DNA of 64,000 bases from the NCBI GenBank assembly GCA_021802425.1, contig JAJZXJ010000008.1:18596-82595 (forward strand), written 5' to 3'. Position numbers and translations under genes: made by a program. Below the pieces are notes generated by a model that was given only the letters and a program-made list of their open reading frames with translations, did no database searches and was not told the origin of the DNA. Shown one piece after another: positions 15,964-25,984 of the stretch (its first letter is position 1; each line of letters begins with the position of its first letter). Source of the stretch: Acidulodesulfobacterium sp021802425 (GTDB taxonomy: Bacteria > SZUA-79 > Acidulodesulfobacterales > Acidulodesulfobacteraceae).

Positions 15964-16473
15964 ATGACGGGAATTATAGGAATCGGAAACCTGCTCTTAA
16001 AAGACGAAGGATTCGGAATTCACTTTATCGATTATCTTAGAAAAAAATATATTTTTGACTTAAATCTGAGATTAATAGACGGCAGTACGCTTGGCTACGG
16101 GCTTTTGGACGACATATTTAACCTCGACAATATTATTGTCATAGATGCCCTTAAGACAGACGAAAACCCGGGAAGCATATTTAGATTCGATGCGGGAAGC
16201 CTTCCCGTGAATCTAATGAAAAAAACTGCGCACGACGTCGAGTTTATCGATGTAATAACCATGTGCAGCCTTCAGGGGCATAACCCGAAAATAACAATTT
16301 TTGCAATATCTCCGGAAGACATAAGTAATGTTGGAATGGATATTTCCTCCCCTTTAAAAAATGCGATTCCAAGGCTTGAATCTCTCGTTCTGGAAGAGAT
16401 AAAGCCGTTTGGCATAGAATGGAGCATAAATCCTGAATATCGCAAAATTGCCGGATTTAAACCTTTAATTTAA
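15964..16473 (+). CDS. hyaD: Hydrogenase maturation protease (HyaD/HybD family)
   Basis: 169-residue endopeptidase that trims the C-terminal extension of the hydrogenase large subunit after nickel insertion. It begins with the family motif GIGNLLLKDEGFG; the three nickel-sensing residues of HybD correspond to E15, D61 (VIDALK) and H90 (TAHDVEF). Its natural substrate is presumably the large subunit two genes upstream, cleaved after H546. It is the last gene of the plus-strand operon and ends only seven bases from the convergent hypF stop, leaving no space for a separate terminator. The final 30 or so residues (PFGIEWSINPEYRKIAGF) go beyond the core fold and are not recognised. Confidence 0.93.
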   Translation: MTGIIGIGNLLLKDEGFGIHFIDYLRKKYIFDLNLRLIDGSTLGYGLLDDIFNLDNIIVIDALKTDENPGSIFRFDAGSLPVNLMKKTAHDVEFIDVITMCSLQGHNPKITIFAISPEDISNVGMDISSPLKNAIPRLESLVLEEIKPFGIEWSINPEYRKIAGFKPLI

Positions 16474-16480
16474 ACCGGAA

Positions 16481-18991
16481 TTAATCTATAATGCCGCCGT
16501 AAACCGCCTGTCCAAAAGAAATTCCGCCGTCATTAGGGGGGATTTTTTTGTTAAAAAAGATATTAAATCCGCTTTCTTTTAAAATTTTACCGCTTTTATC
16601 CCTCAAAAAAGCATTTTGAAATACCCCGCCGCTCATACAGACATTTTTGCAGCCTATTCTTAAAGCAATATCCCTTATAATGAGGGCAAGGGTATTTATA
16701 AATCTTCCTGCAATATTATTATATAATTCCGCATGTAATTCTGAATTATTATTATTAATAATAATTTTTATAATCTGAAGCAACATAGGGTTATAATCGA
16801 TTATAAACAGGTCGTTTATTTTATCATAATCCAAGACATATTCAAAAAAATCGGATTTTTCTATCCCGTAATCCAATGAGATCCGCTGATTTTCAATTTC
16901 CTCTTCCCCGCTGCCGCATAAATTTTCTAAATACACTGCCGCCTCTCCCTCATAAGAAATATCCCCTTTAAAGCCGCATAAACATGAAACGGCATCAAAA
17001 ATTCTTCCGCAAGAAGATGTATATGGAGAATTAATTCCACTCTCCCACATCTTAAAAAATATGTTTATATTTTCTAGGGAAAGACCTGTTAAATTCGAAA
17101 TACCGTCAAATTTAAAATAGTCGCCCATGCCGTTAAAATTATAATTTTTGGCAGATTCATTTCTATTTTTAAAAAAGAGACCAAATAGAAGGCTCAAAAG
17201 AACCCTTTGCGGGGATTTAACGGCTTTATCTCCGCCAAGAAGCCTGAATTTTTTGAAACTCCCCACCCTCTTTAAATTCACATAGCTTCCCTTAAAAAAT
17301 TCCCCTCCCCAAATACTTACATCGCTTCCGTCATCCCCGTAACCTGTTCCGTCAAATGCCGCGCCAAAAACTTCATCATTCAACCCCAATCCGTTTTCGG
17401 CCATACAGGAAATAATATGAGCCCTGTGATGTTGCAAGGATAAACACTTTATGCCTTCTTTTTCAGCTTTTTCTTTAACCCACCTTGTATTTTCATAACC
17501 GGGATGGCTGTCGCACACTATAATATCAGGTTTAAAATTATAAAACCTTTCAAAATCTTCCACATTTTCGGTAAAATTAACGAAGCTATCAATACCGTCC
17601 AAGTCCCCGTTATGCTGGCTTAATATAACCGCTCCCCCGTTATCGTCGTCTCTGCCTTTATATGCTATTGCAAATGTGTTTTTAAGAAAAGAACCTGCCG
17701 CAAAAACATTTCTTTTTAAGTTAAAAGGTAATTTAACGGGATCTGGAACATAGCCTCTCGAACGCCTGATAAAAACCGGATCTTCACCTATCATTTTTAT
17801 AACCGAATCATCGCATATTCTGAGAATATCCCTGTTATGAATCAAAAAACCGTCCGCTATGGATTTTAATTTGGAAAGCGCTTCAAAATTGTCCTTAATT
17901 ACAGGCTCGCCCCCAATATTTGCCGATGTAGCAACCAACGGCTTATCAAATAAACTAAAGATAATATAATGAATCGGAGCATAGGGCAAAAAAGCGCCGA
18001 TATCTTTTATCCCGCAATTCACAAAATAAGAAAGCTTTCTTTTATCTTTTAACAAAACGATAGGCCGTGCCGAAGATAGCATTAAAGCCGGCGAAATATC
18101 GCCGGTATAAGCATATTTTAATACCTCGTTTATATCTTTAAACATAACGGCAAACGGTTTCTTCGGCCTATTTTTTCTCTCCCTTAACTTTTTAACCGCT
18201 TTATCGTTTGCGGCGTCAGCCATTAAATGAAAACCGCCTATACCTTTAACACAGGCAATCCCGCCATTTTTTAATAGTTCGACCAATGATTTTATGGCAT
18301 CTAAGCCTTTTGCGTTATTTATATTGTCCGCCGGCAAGCAGGATAATAATTCCGGCGGCTTACAATTCGGCTTATTTAAAACAAATTCAACCCCGGGTCC
18401 GCATGAAAAACATCCGTTAGGTTCCGCATGGAACCTCCTGTTTAACGGATTTTTATATTCGCCTTCGCATGCGGGACACATTTTAAACTTATCCATGGCG
18501 GTAGATGCCCTGTCGTAAGGCATCCCCTTAATTATCGTAAATCTTGGGCCGCAATCGGTGCAGTTTATGAAAGGATAAAGGTATCTCCTGTCCGAAGGAT
18601 TTAAAAGCTCCTTTAAACATTCATCGCATATTGCAATATCAGGAGAAGCTATTAAATTGAAATTGCCTTTACCGTTATTGTTTGTATGATTAAGCGGTTT
18701 ATCCGATTCTTTAATATTAAAATTATTATAAAAAACGGGGGGATTAAAATTGACGGTTTTTGTATTTATAGCCGCCAGAGGGGGTTTTTCTAAATCTAAA
18801 AATTTTATAAAATTTGCTAAATCGTTTTCCTTTCCTTCGGCATCGATTGCAACCCCTTCCATATCATTTAAAACATAACCTTTAATGCAATATTTTGCTG
18901 CGAGCCTGAAAACAAAAGGCCTAAAACCCACTCCCTGAACCCTGCCGGATAATTTAATTACAGCCCTTTTAATGTTTTCATTATTTTTCAT
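16481..18991 (-). CDS. hypF: Carbamoyltransferase HypF
   Basis: Makes the thiocarboxamide on HypE from carbamoyl phosphate and ATP, the source of the CN ligands of the NiFe site. Domains: acylphosphatase-like (about 8-95, GRVQGVGFRPFVFRLA); two zinc fingers (CDECLKEL...CTDCGPRF and CPACEGEY...CFSCGP); YrdC-like nucleotidyltransferase (GIACVKGIGGFHLMADA, then PNRPKK-type lysines and ATSANIGGEPV); and the Kae1-like carbamoyltransferase domain (LQHHRAH, FDGTGYGDDG, SGGVFQNAFL). About 836 residues, slightly longer than typical. The ATG at 18991 overlaps the hypE stop as TGATG, a translational-coupling signature; an in-frame TTG two codons upstream is less likely. Last gene of hypC-hypD-hypE-hypF. 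Confidence 0.95.
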   Translation of the reverse strand: MKNNENIKRAVIKLSGRVQGVGFRPFVFRLAAKYCIKGYVLNDMEGVAIDAEGKENDLANFIKFLDLEKPPLAAINTKTVNFNPPVFYNNFNIKESDKPLNHTNNNGKGNFNLIASPDIAICDECLKELLNPSDRRYLYPFINCTDCGPRFTIIKGMPYDRASTAMDKFKMCPACEGEYKNPLNRRFHAEPNGCFSCGPGVEFVLNKPNCKPPELLSCLPADNINNAKGLDAIKSLVELLKNGGIACVKGIGGFHLMADAANDKAVKKLRERKNRPKKPFAVMFKDINEVLKYAYTGDISPALMLSSARPIVLLKDKRKLSYFVNCGIKDIGAFLPYAPIHYIIFSLFDKPLVATSANIGGEPVIKDNFEALSKLKSIADGFLIHNRDILRICDDSVIKMIGEDPVFIRRSRGYVPDPVKLPFNLKRNVFAAGSFLKNTFAIAYKGRDDDNGGAVILSQHNGDLDGIDSFVNFTENVEDFERFYNFKPDIIVCDSHPGYENTRWVKEKAEKEGIKCLSLQHHRAHIISCMAENGLGLNDEVFGAAFDGTGYGDDGSDVSIWGGEFFKGSYVNLKRVGSFKKFRLLGGDKAVKSPQRVLLSLLFGLFFKNRNESAKNYNFNGMGDYFKFDGISNLTGLSLENINIFFKMWESGINSPYTSSCGRIFDAVSCLCGFKGDISYEGEAAVYLENLCGSGEEEIENQRISLDYGIEKSDFFEYVLDYDKINDLFIIDYNPMLLQIIKIIINNNNSELHAELYNNIAGRFINTLALIIRDIALRIGCKNVCMSGGVFQNAFLRDKSGKILKESGFNIFFNKKIPPNDGGISFGQAVYGGIID

Positions 18992-20067
18992 CAGCAAATT
19001 CGCGGCAAAAGTTCGCCCGACGGATAATCCAATAATCTATTAACGCCGTAAATGCCTTTTAAAATAACCTTCCCTTTTAAATCCGGGCTATTATTATTAA
19101 TATCATTATTGTTTTCGACAACTCCTATCACCCTTGCATTTTTACCGAGCGGGTGGGATTTAAGAATATCCAAAGCCTTCTTTGCACACTCAGGCTTGAC
19201 CGCAAAAACTGCCCTCCCCTCGCATGCAAGTTGATACGGTTCAAAACCCAAAAGCTCGCAAAAACCCTTCACGCCGTCCCTTACAGGAATCTTATCTTCT
19301 TCTATGTAAATAGAAACACCTGCGGTTAAAGCCCACTCGTTAAGAACAGCGGCAAGCCCGCCTCTCGTGGCATCTCTTATAGCGCTGACGATAACCCCCT
19401 GTTTCAAGGCCATATCTATCATATCCCATAAAGAAGCGCAGTCGCTTTCCGTTTCCACATCCATATCTATGCCCTCTCTTTGCGACATAATAGCCGCTCC
19501 ATGGTCGCCTACATCGCCGGAAACAACTATGACATCCCCATCCGCTATATTATAAACGGAAATATTTTCATATAAAACATCGCCTATTCCGCTTGTGTTT
19601 ATAAAAATACCGTCCGCTTTTCCTCTTGGGACGACCTTTGTATCTCCCGTTACAATCTTGACCCCGCTTTTTTTTGCCTCTTGAGCCGCCGAATTTATAA
19701 TCTTTTTTAAATCTCCTGTTAAAAATCCTTCTTCTATTATAAGTCCTAAACTTAAAAAAAGCGGTTTTGCCCCCATAACGGAAAGGTCGTTTACCGTTCC
19801 CGCAACGGACAATTTTCCTATATCGCCGCCCTTAAAAAAGATTGGGCTTACCGTGAAGCTATCGGTAGTAAAGGCTATTTTTTGCGGAGAATTTAAAATC
19901 GCGGCATCTTCCAGCAATTTTATTTGATTTTTTGCATTATCGTTATTTAAATTCAGGCCGTAAAGTTCCTTAAAAAGTATATTAACGATTAATTGGGATG
20001 TCTCTTTTCCGCCGCCGCCGTGGGAAAGCAAAATTTTATCGTTATCGTTTAATTTATATGAATTCAT
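18991..20067 (-). CDS. hypE: Hydrogenase expression/formation protein HypE
   Basis: 358 residues from the ATG at 20067. PurM-like ATPase that dehydrates the thiocarboxamide on its own C-terminal cysteine to thiocyanate, then gives CN to the HypCD-bound iron. Seen in the sequence: the N-terminal ILLSHGGGGKETSQLI motif, FTTDSFTVSPIFFKGGDIGKL, TGDTKVVPRGKADG, DATRGGLAAVLNEWA, and the essential C-terminus ending PRIC. An open frame extends 40 residues upstream to 20187, but that part lies inside hypD, contains nothing HypE-like, and the HypE family starts just before the HGGGG motif, so the shorter start is used. It begins 25 bases after the hypD stop and overlaps hypF by one base. Confidence 0.95.
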   Translation of the reverse strand: MNSYKLNDNDKILLSHGGGGKETSQLIVNILFKELYGLNLNNDNAKNQIKLLEDAAILNSPQKIAFTTDSFTVSPIFFKGGDIGKLSVAGTVNDLSVMGAKPLFLSLGLIIEEGFLTGDLKKIINSAAQEAKKSGVKIVTGDTKVVPRGKADGIFINTSGIGDVLYENISVYNIADGDVIVVSGDVGDHGAAIMSQREGIDMDVETESDCASLWDMIDMALKQGVIVSAIRDATRGGLAAVLNEWALTAGVSIYIEEDKIPVRDGVKGFCELLGFEPYQLACEGRAVFAVKPECAKKALDILKSHPLGKNARVIGVVENNNDINNNSPDLKGKVILKGIYGVNRLLDYPSGELLPRIC

Positions 20068-20092
20068 AAGTTTATAATTTATAAAAGTTTTT

Positions 20093-21199
20093 TTAAAAAT
20101 TACGATATTTATAATATGCGGCGCACGCCCCTTCAAAAGAAACCATACACGCCCCGATTGGATTTTCGGGGGTACAAACTCCGTCAAACAGGGGACAATC
20201 GTCCGGCTTCAGTCTTCCTTTAAGTATTTCCCCGCATTTACAAGCCGCATTTTCTTTGGCATCATGGGTCGATTCCCCTAATTTATCCCTAAAAACATAT
20301 TCGGCGTCAAAATCTTTAAAGTTATCTTTTAATTTCAGCCCGCTTTTCGGAATATTGCCGAACCCTCTCCATTCGAACCCGTCCCGAACCTCAAAATATT
20401 TATCGACTAAGTCCTGCGCCTTTTTATTTCCCTTTTCTTTAACCGCTCTTTTATATGCAATTTCCACCGCTGGATTATTGTTGTTAATCTGTCTGGCTAT
20501 CAAAAGAATTGCGCTTAAAATGTCATAAGGTTCAAATCCCGCAATAACCGCCGATTTTTTATATTTTAGCGGAATATCTTCATAAATACCGCTTCCGGTA
20601 ATAACGCTTACATGTCCAGGACAGATAAAACCGTCTATTAAATTGTCGTTGGAATCTAAAATAGCATTTATAGGCGGAGGCACAAGAACATGATTAATAT
20701 AAAATAATATATTTTCGATTTTTTTTGCTATCGCTTCTTCGATAAGGGCTGCCGTCATCGGCGTTGTCGTTTCGAACCCTATTGCAAAAAAAATAATCTT
20801 TTTATCCTTATTGCTTTTATCCGCCGCTATTTTTATAATATCGAGCGGGGAATATATCATCCTTACATCTATTCCTTTAGCCCTCTCTTTTATGAGGGAA
20901 CTATTTGTTCCTGGAACCCGCATCATATCGCCGTAAGCCGCAAGTATAACATCGGGCAAACTCGCAATTTCTATAGCCTTATCGATTCTTTTTATCGGCA
21001 TAACGCAAACGGGACAGCCGGGGCCGTGAAGAAAGTTTATCTTGTCTTTAAGAAGGGTATTCAGTCCGTATTTCATAATGGAATGGGTATGCCCGCCGCA
21101 TATTTCCATTATATTTATCGTTTTTTTGGCTTCGATGCTTATCAGAGAGGTTAGCCGTTCTATATCGCCTTGTTGCTTAAAAGAGGAATATATGCTCAT
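20093..21199 (-). CDS. hypD: Hydrogenase formation protein HypD
   Basis: 368 residues, the normal length. Iron-sulfur scaffold protein on which, with HypC, the Fe(CN)2CO unit is assembled. The characteristic motifs are visible: MEICGGHTHSIMKYG with the essential cysteine, LHGPGCPVCVMP, FFAIGFETTTPMTA, and FICPGHVSVITG. The C-terminal cysteines that bind the [4Fe-4S] cluster are in ACKCGEILKG, PDDCPLF and GVCTPENPIGACMVSFEGACAAY. It is preceded by hypC (22 bases) and followed by hypE (25 bases), all on the minus strand. Confidence 0.96.
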   Translation of the reverse strand: MSIYSSFKQQGDIERLTSLISIEAKKTINIMEICGGHTHSIMKYGLNTLLKDKINFLHGPGCPVCVMPIKRIDKAIEIASLPDVILAAYGDMMRVPGTNSSLIKERAKGIDVRMIYSPLDIIKIAADKSNKDKKIIFFAIGFETTTPMTAALIEEAIAKKIENILFYINHVLVPPPINAILDSNDNLIDGFICPGHVSVITGSGIYEDIPLKYKKSAVIAGFEPYDILSAILLIARQINNNNPAVEIAYKRAVKEKGNKKAQDLVDKYFEVRDGFEWRGFGNIPKSGLKLKDNFKDFDAEYVFRDKLGESTHDAKENAACKCGEILKGRLKPDDCPLFDGVCTPENPIGACMVSFEGACAAYYKYRNF

Positions 21200-21221
21200 T
21201 CTGACCCGTTCTAACCGGTTT

Positions 21222-21449
21222 TTAATCCATTTTATTTTCGATTTCCTTAAACAAATTAAGGCTTTCTATTGCTTCATTCTCGTCTATTTTTTGCATCGCG
21301 TAACCCACATGGATAAGCAAATAATCCCCTATTTTAGCCTGCTCCTCTAAAAGCATGGTGGATATAAGCCTTTTAGAACCCATCGTATCTACGACGGCAA
21401 TGTTATCGCCTTTTATTTCTACCACTCTGGAAGGGATTGCGAGACACAT
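21222..21449 (-). CDS. hypC: Hydrogenase assembly chaperone HypC
   Basis: 75 residues. It begins with MCLAIPSRVVEI; after removal of the initiator Met the N-terminal Cys2 binds the iron centre, and the chaperone then carries it to the large-subunit precursor. The motif IGDYLLIHVGYAMQKIDENEA is the usual HypC core. It heads the four-gene operon hypC-hypD-hypE-hypF. The 282 bases upstream up to the TDT transporter gene hold no further gene and no recognisable hairpin; they must contain the two divergent promoters, but the AT-rich background prevents a call. Confidence 0.95.
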   Translation of the reverse strand: MCLAIPSRVVEIKGDNIAVVDTMGSKRLISTMLLEEQAKIGDYLLIHVGYAMQKIDENEAIESLNLFKEIENKMD

Positions 21450-21731
21450 TGATTATGTCCAAGTATAAATTAAATTAATAGTTCGATACTGCTTTATCTA
21501 TTATTTTACCCCGTTTATCTATAAAATTCAATGTATAAGATAATGGCAAATTAAATTATTTAATGGACTTTATATAAAAAATAAGTTAAGATAATGTTCA
21601 CTGTCTTTTACTTGTATAGTTTATCATACCACATGTTTTAAATGTCGTTTTGTCTAAATTCCGTAAAAATCATTCAGGGCAAAGGTAATACAATAATACA
21701 AAGCTAATGTTCTACTGTTTATGAGGTTTCT

Positions 21732-22898
21732 ATGAAAAGATTAAATAACATGGCATATAATCTGCGTCCGCTTAAACAGATGTCGCATCCAACCGACCTT
21801 ATAAAGCAGTTTACCCCGAATTGGTTTACTATGAATATGGGAACAGGTATTCTGTCGCTTATGCTTGCGGCTTTTCCATATCAGGTTGCAGGATTGCATC
21901 TGATAGCGGAGGGCTTATGGATAGCTAACATCGCTTTGTTTATAATTTTTAGCATTCTTTTTATCGGACGCTTTATATTTTATTTTCAATCTGCAAAAAA
22001 GCTGCTAAAACATCCCGTGCAATCGATGTTTTTGGGAGCTATACCTATGGGTTTAGCTACTATTATAAACGGGTTTTTAATATTTGCGGGAGCGCAAATG
22101 ACACCCATAGCCTTAAATTTATGGTGGTTTGACGCTTTTATTTCTATAATCGTAGGTTTGTTGGTTCCTTTCTATATGTTTACGAATCAAAAACATAGTA
22201 TAGAAGACATGACTGCAATATGGCTGCTGCCGATAGTCCCTGCCGAAGTTGCAGCCGCATCGGCAGGTTTCTTAGCTCCGCATGTTACTCCTGTTATAGG
22301 CAGATACGTTATTATTTTGGGTTATGCGCTGTGGGCATTTTCCGTTCCGCTGGCATTCGGCATCCTCGTAATATTATTTTTGCGCCTTGCATGGCACAAG
22401 CTCCCGCATAGGGATATGGCGGTATCTACATGGTTGACATTAGGACCGATAGGCACGGGCAGCTTAGGTTTGCTTCTTCTTGGAAACGATGCGCCTGCGG
22501 TATTTACCGGAACAAAACTTTATATTTATGCTAAAACCGCTTATAGCGTCGGACCTATAGGGGGACTAATTATGTGGGGATTCGGCTTCTGGTGGCTGAT
22601 AATAGCTATCCTTATGACATTAAAGTATATGCAGGAAGACTTGCCTTTTAATATGGGCTGGTGGGGATTTACCTTTCCTCTGGGGGTTTATACTTCGGCA
22701 ACGATTACACTGTTTAGATTAACGGGAATGGAACTTTTTAAGGTGATCGGCGCTATTTTTGTCATCATGCTTGCTTTTTTCTGGACCGCGGTTACATCGA
22801 AAACATTGCATGGAATGTGGCACGGCTACTTATTTAAAGCGCCTTGTTTGTCAATCGAAACCGGACTTCCCGATAAAGATATGAGATGTGCCGATTAA
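21732..22898 (+). CDS. TDT/SLAC1-family transporter (TehA/Mae1/Ssu1-like)
   Basis: 388 residues with about ten hydrophobic helices and the SLAC1/TDT signature FTPNWFTMNMGTGILSLML near the N-terminus. The family includes malate/dicarboxylate permeases, sulfite exporters and anion channels with a five-fold repeat of helical hairpins. The region NWF...GTG and the later GNDAPAV and WWGFTFPLGVYTSATITL segments fit this family well. GAGG (21723-21726) is five bases before the ATG. The gene is monocistronic, convergent with carbonic anhydrase. Whether the substrate is sulfite, a dicarboxylate or another anion cannot be decided from sequence. The pairing with a carbonic anhydrase is seen but its meaning is unknown. 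Confidence 0.88.
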   Translation: MKRLNNMAYNLRPLKQMSHPTDLIKQFTPNWFTMNMGTGILSLMLAAFPYQVAGLHLIAEGLWIANIALFIIFSILFIGRFIFYFQSAKKLLKHPVQSMFLGAIPMGLATIINGFLIFAGAQMTPIALNLWWFDAFISIIVGLLVPFYMFTNQKHSIEDMTAIWLLPIVPAEVAAASAGFLAPHVTPVIGRYVIILGYALWAFSVPLAFGILVILFLRLAWHKLPHRDMAVSTWLTLGPIGTGSLGLLLLGNDAPAVFTGTKLYIYAKTAYSVGPIGGLIMWGFGFWWLIIAILMTLKYMQEDLPFNMGWWGFTFPLGVYTSATITLFRLTGMELFKVIGAIFVIMLAFFWTAVTSKTLHGMWHGYLFKAPCLSIETGLPDKDMRCAD

Positions 22899-22933
22899 TC
22901 GAATAAATCCTTTAACAAAGCCTAAAAACCACA

Positions 22934-22983
22934 AAATTGCCGGCAAAATTTTTAAAACATTTTAACATTTTCTACGGCAATTT
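22934..22983. terminator. Inverted repeat between convergent genes, possible terminator
   Basis: Nine-base arms AAATTGCCG (22934-22942) and CGGCAATTT (22975-22983) lie between the TDT gene and carbonic anhydrase and slightly overlap the latter's stop. The spacer is 32 bases and T-rich in part. It may act in both directions, but no clean T-run follows, so confidence is low. Confidence 0.3.
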
Positions 22984-23632
22984 AGGGTAAAACAGGTTCA
23001 TTGATTTTTTCATAGTAATTTTTATCAAAAGAATAATTATACACCTCGCCTGTTTCTATAATATAATGCCATCCATATATGTTAATTTTTTTGTCCGTTA
23101 ATTTAGCTTTAATATAAGGATATGAATATAAGTGTTTGATTTGTTCTTTTACATTCTCTCTTTCGGTCAATAACTCCCTTTCTTTTTCATTGAGGTCAAG
23201 ATTATTACCGGCCGCTAAATTTAACACTATTTTTTTAACATCTTTAGCCAGTTCTAACCATTTTTTTGTATGAGGAATATTTTTTAGATCCTCGTCCGTC
23301 ATATATAAAGCCTTGCATCCTCCGCAATTTGAATGTCCGCATACTACGATATTTTTTACATCTAATATATTTACGGCATATTCTATCGCGGAAGTGGTTG
23401 CCAAAAACTCATTGACAGTCCTATATAACGGGATTATATTGGCAATATTCCTTACGACAAAAAGTTCTCCGGGTAATGACTTAGTGATAAGATTTGGAAC
23501 AACCCTCGAATCGGAACACCCGATAAAAAGCGTATGCGGATTTTGTTTTGCTCCTATTTTTTTAAAAAGTTCACTATATCTTTTATACTCATTATTATTA
23601 AAATTAATTACGCCTTCAAATAAATTATCCAT
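22982..23632 (-). CDS. Beta-class carbonic anhydrase
   Basis: 216 residues. Zinc enzyme interconverting CO2 and bicarbonate in the cytoplasm. The ligands are plain: C39, D41 and R43 in GCSDSRVVPN and H100 and C103 in CGHSNCGGC. ELFVVRNIAN is the conserved segment between them. The C-terminal region ends with INIYGWHYIIETGEVYNY, a usual feature of the family. Bicarbonate supply would serve carboxylation and also the CO2 produced by formate dehydrogenase. It is followed 48 bases further upstream by the PAS-GGDEF gene on the same strand, so it may be the second gene of that transcript. Confidence 0.94.
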   Translation of the reverse strand: MDNLFEGVINFNNNEYKRYSELFKKIGAKQNPHTLFIGCSDSRVVPNLITKSLPGELFVVRNIANIIPLYRTVNEFLATTSAIEYAVNILDVKNIVVCGHSNCGGCKALYMTDEDLKNIPHTKKWLELAKDVKKIVLNLAAGNNLDLNEKERELLTERENVKEQIKHLYSYPYIKAKLTDKKINIYGWHYIIETGEVYNYSFDKNYYEKINEPVLP

Positions 23633-23680
23633 GTTAAACTTCTCCTTTGAAACTGCTTTACGCCGTTATAATTTTATAAC

Positions 23681-25984
23681 TTAAAGGCCTTCTTCCACCC
23701 TGTTTCTTCCGTTTTCTTTTGCCCTGTATAAGGCATTATCAACCCGCTTAATAAGACTGTTAATAATGTCTTGCGTATTACCCAAATTATCTTTTTCGCC
23801 ATATTCTACAGCCCCGAAACTACAGGTAAGCCCGTAAATATATTTAAAGACATTTTCCTCGATTAATTTTCTTAGGCTTTCAGCCTTTGCTTTTGCGTAA
23901 ACTAAATTGGTTTCGGGCATTAATATCATAAACTCTTCTCCGCCAAATCTGACAAAAAAATCGGTTTCCCTTAAATTGGCTTTTATAAGATTAGCAAGCT
24001 CTATCAAAATATTATCTCCTATTTGATGCCCGTAATTATCGTTTATTTCTTTAAAGTGGTCTATATCGAACATAATTAAAGACAGCGGCCTATTATATCT
24101 AAACGCCAGTTTAACATACCCGTCCAAAATATTATCTAATTTTCTCCTGTTAAAAATCCCCGTAAGAGGGTCTGTTTCGGATAACTCTTGAAAGCGTAAT
24201 TTCTCTTTTTCTAATTCCCTTTCCAGCAACACCTTATCGGTCATATCGAAAAATATAGCGAGAGCGACGAACCATCCTTGATAAACAATGGTTTGGACAT
24301 GAAACAATATATGTTTTTCTTTGCCCTTTTTGGTAAAAGTATGAAAAGTGTATTCAAAATAAAATTGTTCTCCCTTAAGCCTTCTTTCTATATTGGCTTT
24401 GATAACAGGCCTATCTTTTTCCCCAAATAAATCCCATATGTACATATCGTAGAGTTCTTTTTCGGGATAACCGAAAAATTCTACGGCTGCGGGATTGGCA
24501 TAAAGTATCTTCGTGTCACTAATGTAAATCCCTTCGACCATACTGTTAACTATAGCGCTAAAAAGTTCCTCGTTCTCCTTTAACCTCTTTTCTAATTCTT
24601 TCTCTTTAGTTATGTCCAAAAGCACGCAGTCTATCATATCTTTTCCGTAATCATCTTTTTTCAAGCGGCAGGCAATGTACACATCGATAATCCTGCCTTT
24701 TAAAGTCTTTCTTTTCCCTTCAAATTCATAGACCCCTTTTTTCATTATATTTTTAATAACATTGGCTCTTTCTTCTCCTTCAACATATAAATCCACAATT
24801 TTGGTATTAATTAACTCTTCTTTGCCGCTTGCTTCAAAAATTGTTACCATATAATCGTTTACATTAATAAAACGTCCTTCTTCATCTGTTGTTGCCTGAT
24901 ATACCCCGATAGGCAGAAATTTTACAAGGTTATTATATTCGAGATAGGAATCCAGAAGCTTTTTTTCAAGCCCCTTCCTGGCGGAGATATCCCTTGCTAT
25001 GCAAACGCCCATCCTTGTTTTTCCAATATCGAAAATATTATCAACCGCTTCAACCTGTATAATTTTTCCGTCCTTTGTAAGATGATTAGCTTCATAAGTT
25101 AAATATCCTTTTGAAGCCAGCTCAATAAAATAATTTTTCATTTTGTCATAATCGGCTTTCGGTATTATATTAAGAGGGGAAAGTTTAAGAAACTCGTCTT
25201 TATTATAGCCAAGCCTTTTAAGCCCGGCCTCGTTTGCATCGATAAATGACTTGGGAAAACCCTCTTTAGAATATTCCATTAAAAAAACTGCATCCCCTAT
25301 CGAGTCAAAAAGCGTCCTGTACTTTTTCTCGCTCTGCTTTATCTTTAACTCCTTACTTGAAATATTAAATATAAACAGTATTAAAATTATAAAAAATAAG
25401 AAGAAACCTGCAATAAAAATCAGATTTAAAATTAAATGAAAATATAAGGCATCTTTAATCTTGTGTTCGAAAGCCTGTTCCATTAAAGGAGCATAATTCG
25501 GACCGGCTTTATACATATTAATGAATAAAGGTTCCATAAATGCGCTTTTTGCCATAATTTTATGGTGGATAATAAGGGTAACAAGAATGGGAACTATCAA
25601 ATTTTTCCAATTGTAATAAGCTTTGTTCTCAAAAGGAAGAATGGTCTTCTCTAAAAAAGGGAATTTTTCAAGATTTTTATTGAACTCTTCAAACCTTTTA
25701 TTTGTAAGGCCTATTAAGGCGCTTAATTTTAAAAGAGATGATTTTAACCTTTTTTTATCGTTTTTCCGCGAAAAATGGACGACGTCCTGCGCAGAACTTA
25801 CGGTCAGCCTTATGCTGTCCGAAAGTTTTATAACCCCCAGCTGAATATTATTATCCGCATTCATATCGTTTTCCATTTTTAAAATAACAGAATTATAAAT
25901 AATTGCGGAAATAACAATATATGCGGTCAAAATAATAATGCCGAATAAAAATGTTTTTGATTCAATTAACCTTTGAAAATTCAT
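23681..25984 (-). CDS. Membrane-bound PAS-PAS-PAS-GGDEF diguanylate cyclase
   Basis: 767 residues. Two membrane helices (about 12-35 and 180-208) bracket a periplasmic helical sensor region. Three PAS domains follow (about 222-335, 345-460, 475-590; for example YRTLFDSIGDAVFLMEY and LYANPAAVEFFGYPEKELY), then a GGDEF domain (about 600-765) with active-site RFGGEEF and an upstream RETD, which is an RxxD product-inhibition site. The enzyme should make c-di-GMP from GTP and be active. The ligand of the periplasmic region and the PAS cofactors are unknown. No EAL or HD-GYP domain is attached. It is one of three GGDEF proteins within 10 kb. Confidence 0.92.
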   Translation of the reverse strand: MNFQRLIESKTFLFGIIILTAYIVISAIIYNSVILKMENDMNADNNIQLGVIKLSDSIRLTVSSAQDVVHFSRKNDKKRLKSSLLKLSALIGLTNKRFEEFNKNLEKFPFLEKTILPFENKAYYNWKNLIVPILVTLIIHHKIMAKSAFMEPLFINMYKAGPNYAPLMEQAFEHKIKDALYFHLILNLIFIAGFFLFFIILILFIFNISSKELKIKQSEKKYRTLFDSIGDAVFLMEYSKEGFPKSFIDANEAGLKRLGYNKDEFLKLSPLNIIPKADYDKMKNYFIELASKGYLTYEANHLTKDGKIIQVEAVDNIFDIGKTRMGVCIARDISARKGLEKKLLDSYLEYNNLVKFLPIGVYQATTDEEGRFINVNDYMVTIFEASGKEELINTKIVDLYVEGEERANVIKNIMKKGVYEFEGKRKTLKGRIIDVYIACRLKKDDYGKDMIDCVLLDITKEKELEKRLKENEELFSAIVNSMVEGIYISDTKILYANPAAVEFFGYPEKELYDMYIWDLFGEKDRPVIKANIERRLKGEQFYFEYTFHTFTKKGKEKHILFHVQTIVYQGWFVALAIFFDMTDKVLLERELEKEKLRFQELSETDPLTGIFNRRKLDNILDGYVKLAFRYNRPLSLIMFDIDHFKEINDNYGHQIGDNILIELANLIKANLRETDFFVRFGGEEFMILMPETNLVYAKAKAESLRKLIEENVFKYIYGLTCSFGAVEYGEKDNLGNTQDIINSLIKRVDNALYRAKENGRNRVEEGL

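Noticed and set aside
20068..20187. Longer N-terminus for HypE
   Set aside because: This 40-residue stretch lies inside hypD and has no HypE-like sequence; the family begins just before the HGGGG motif.
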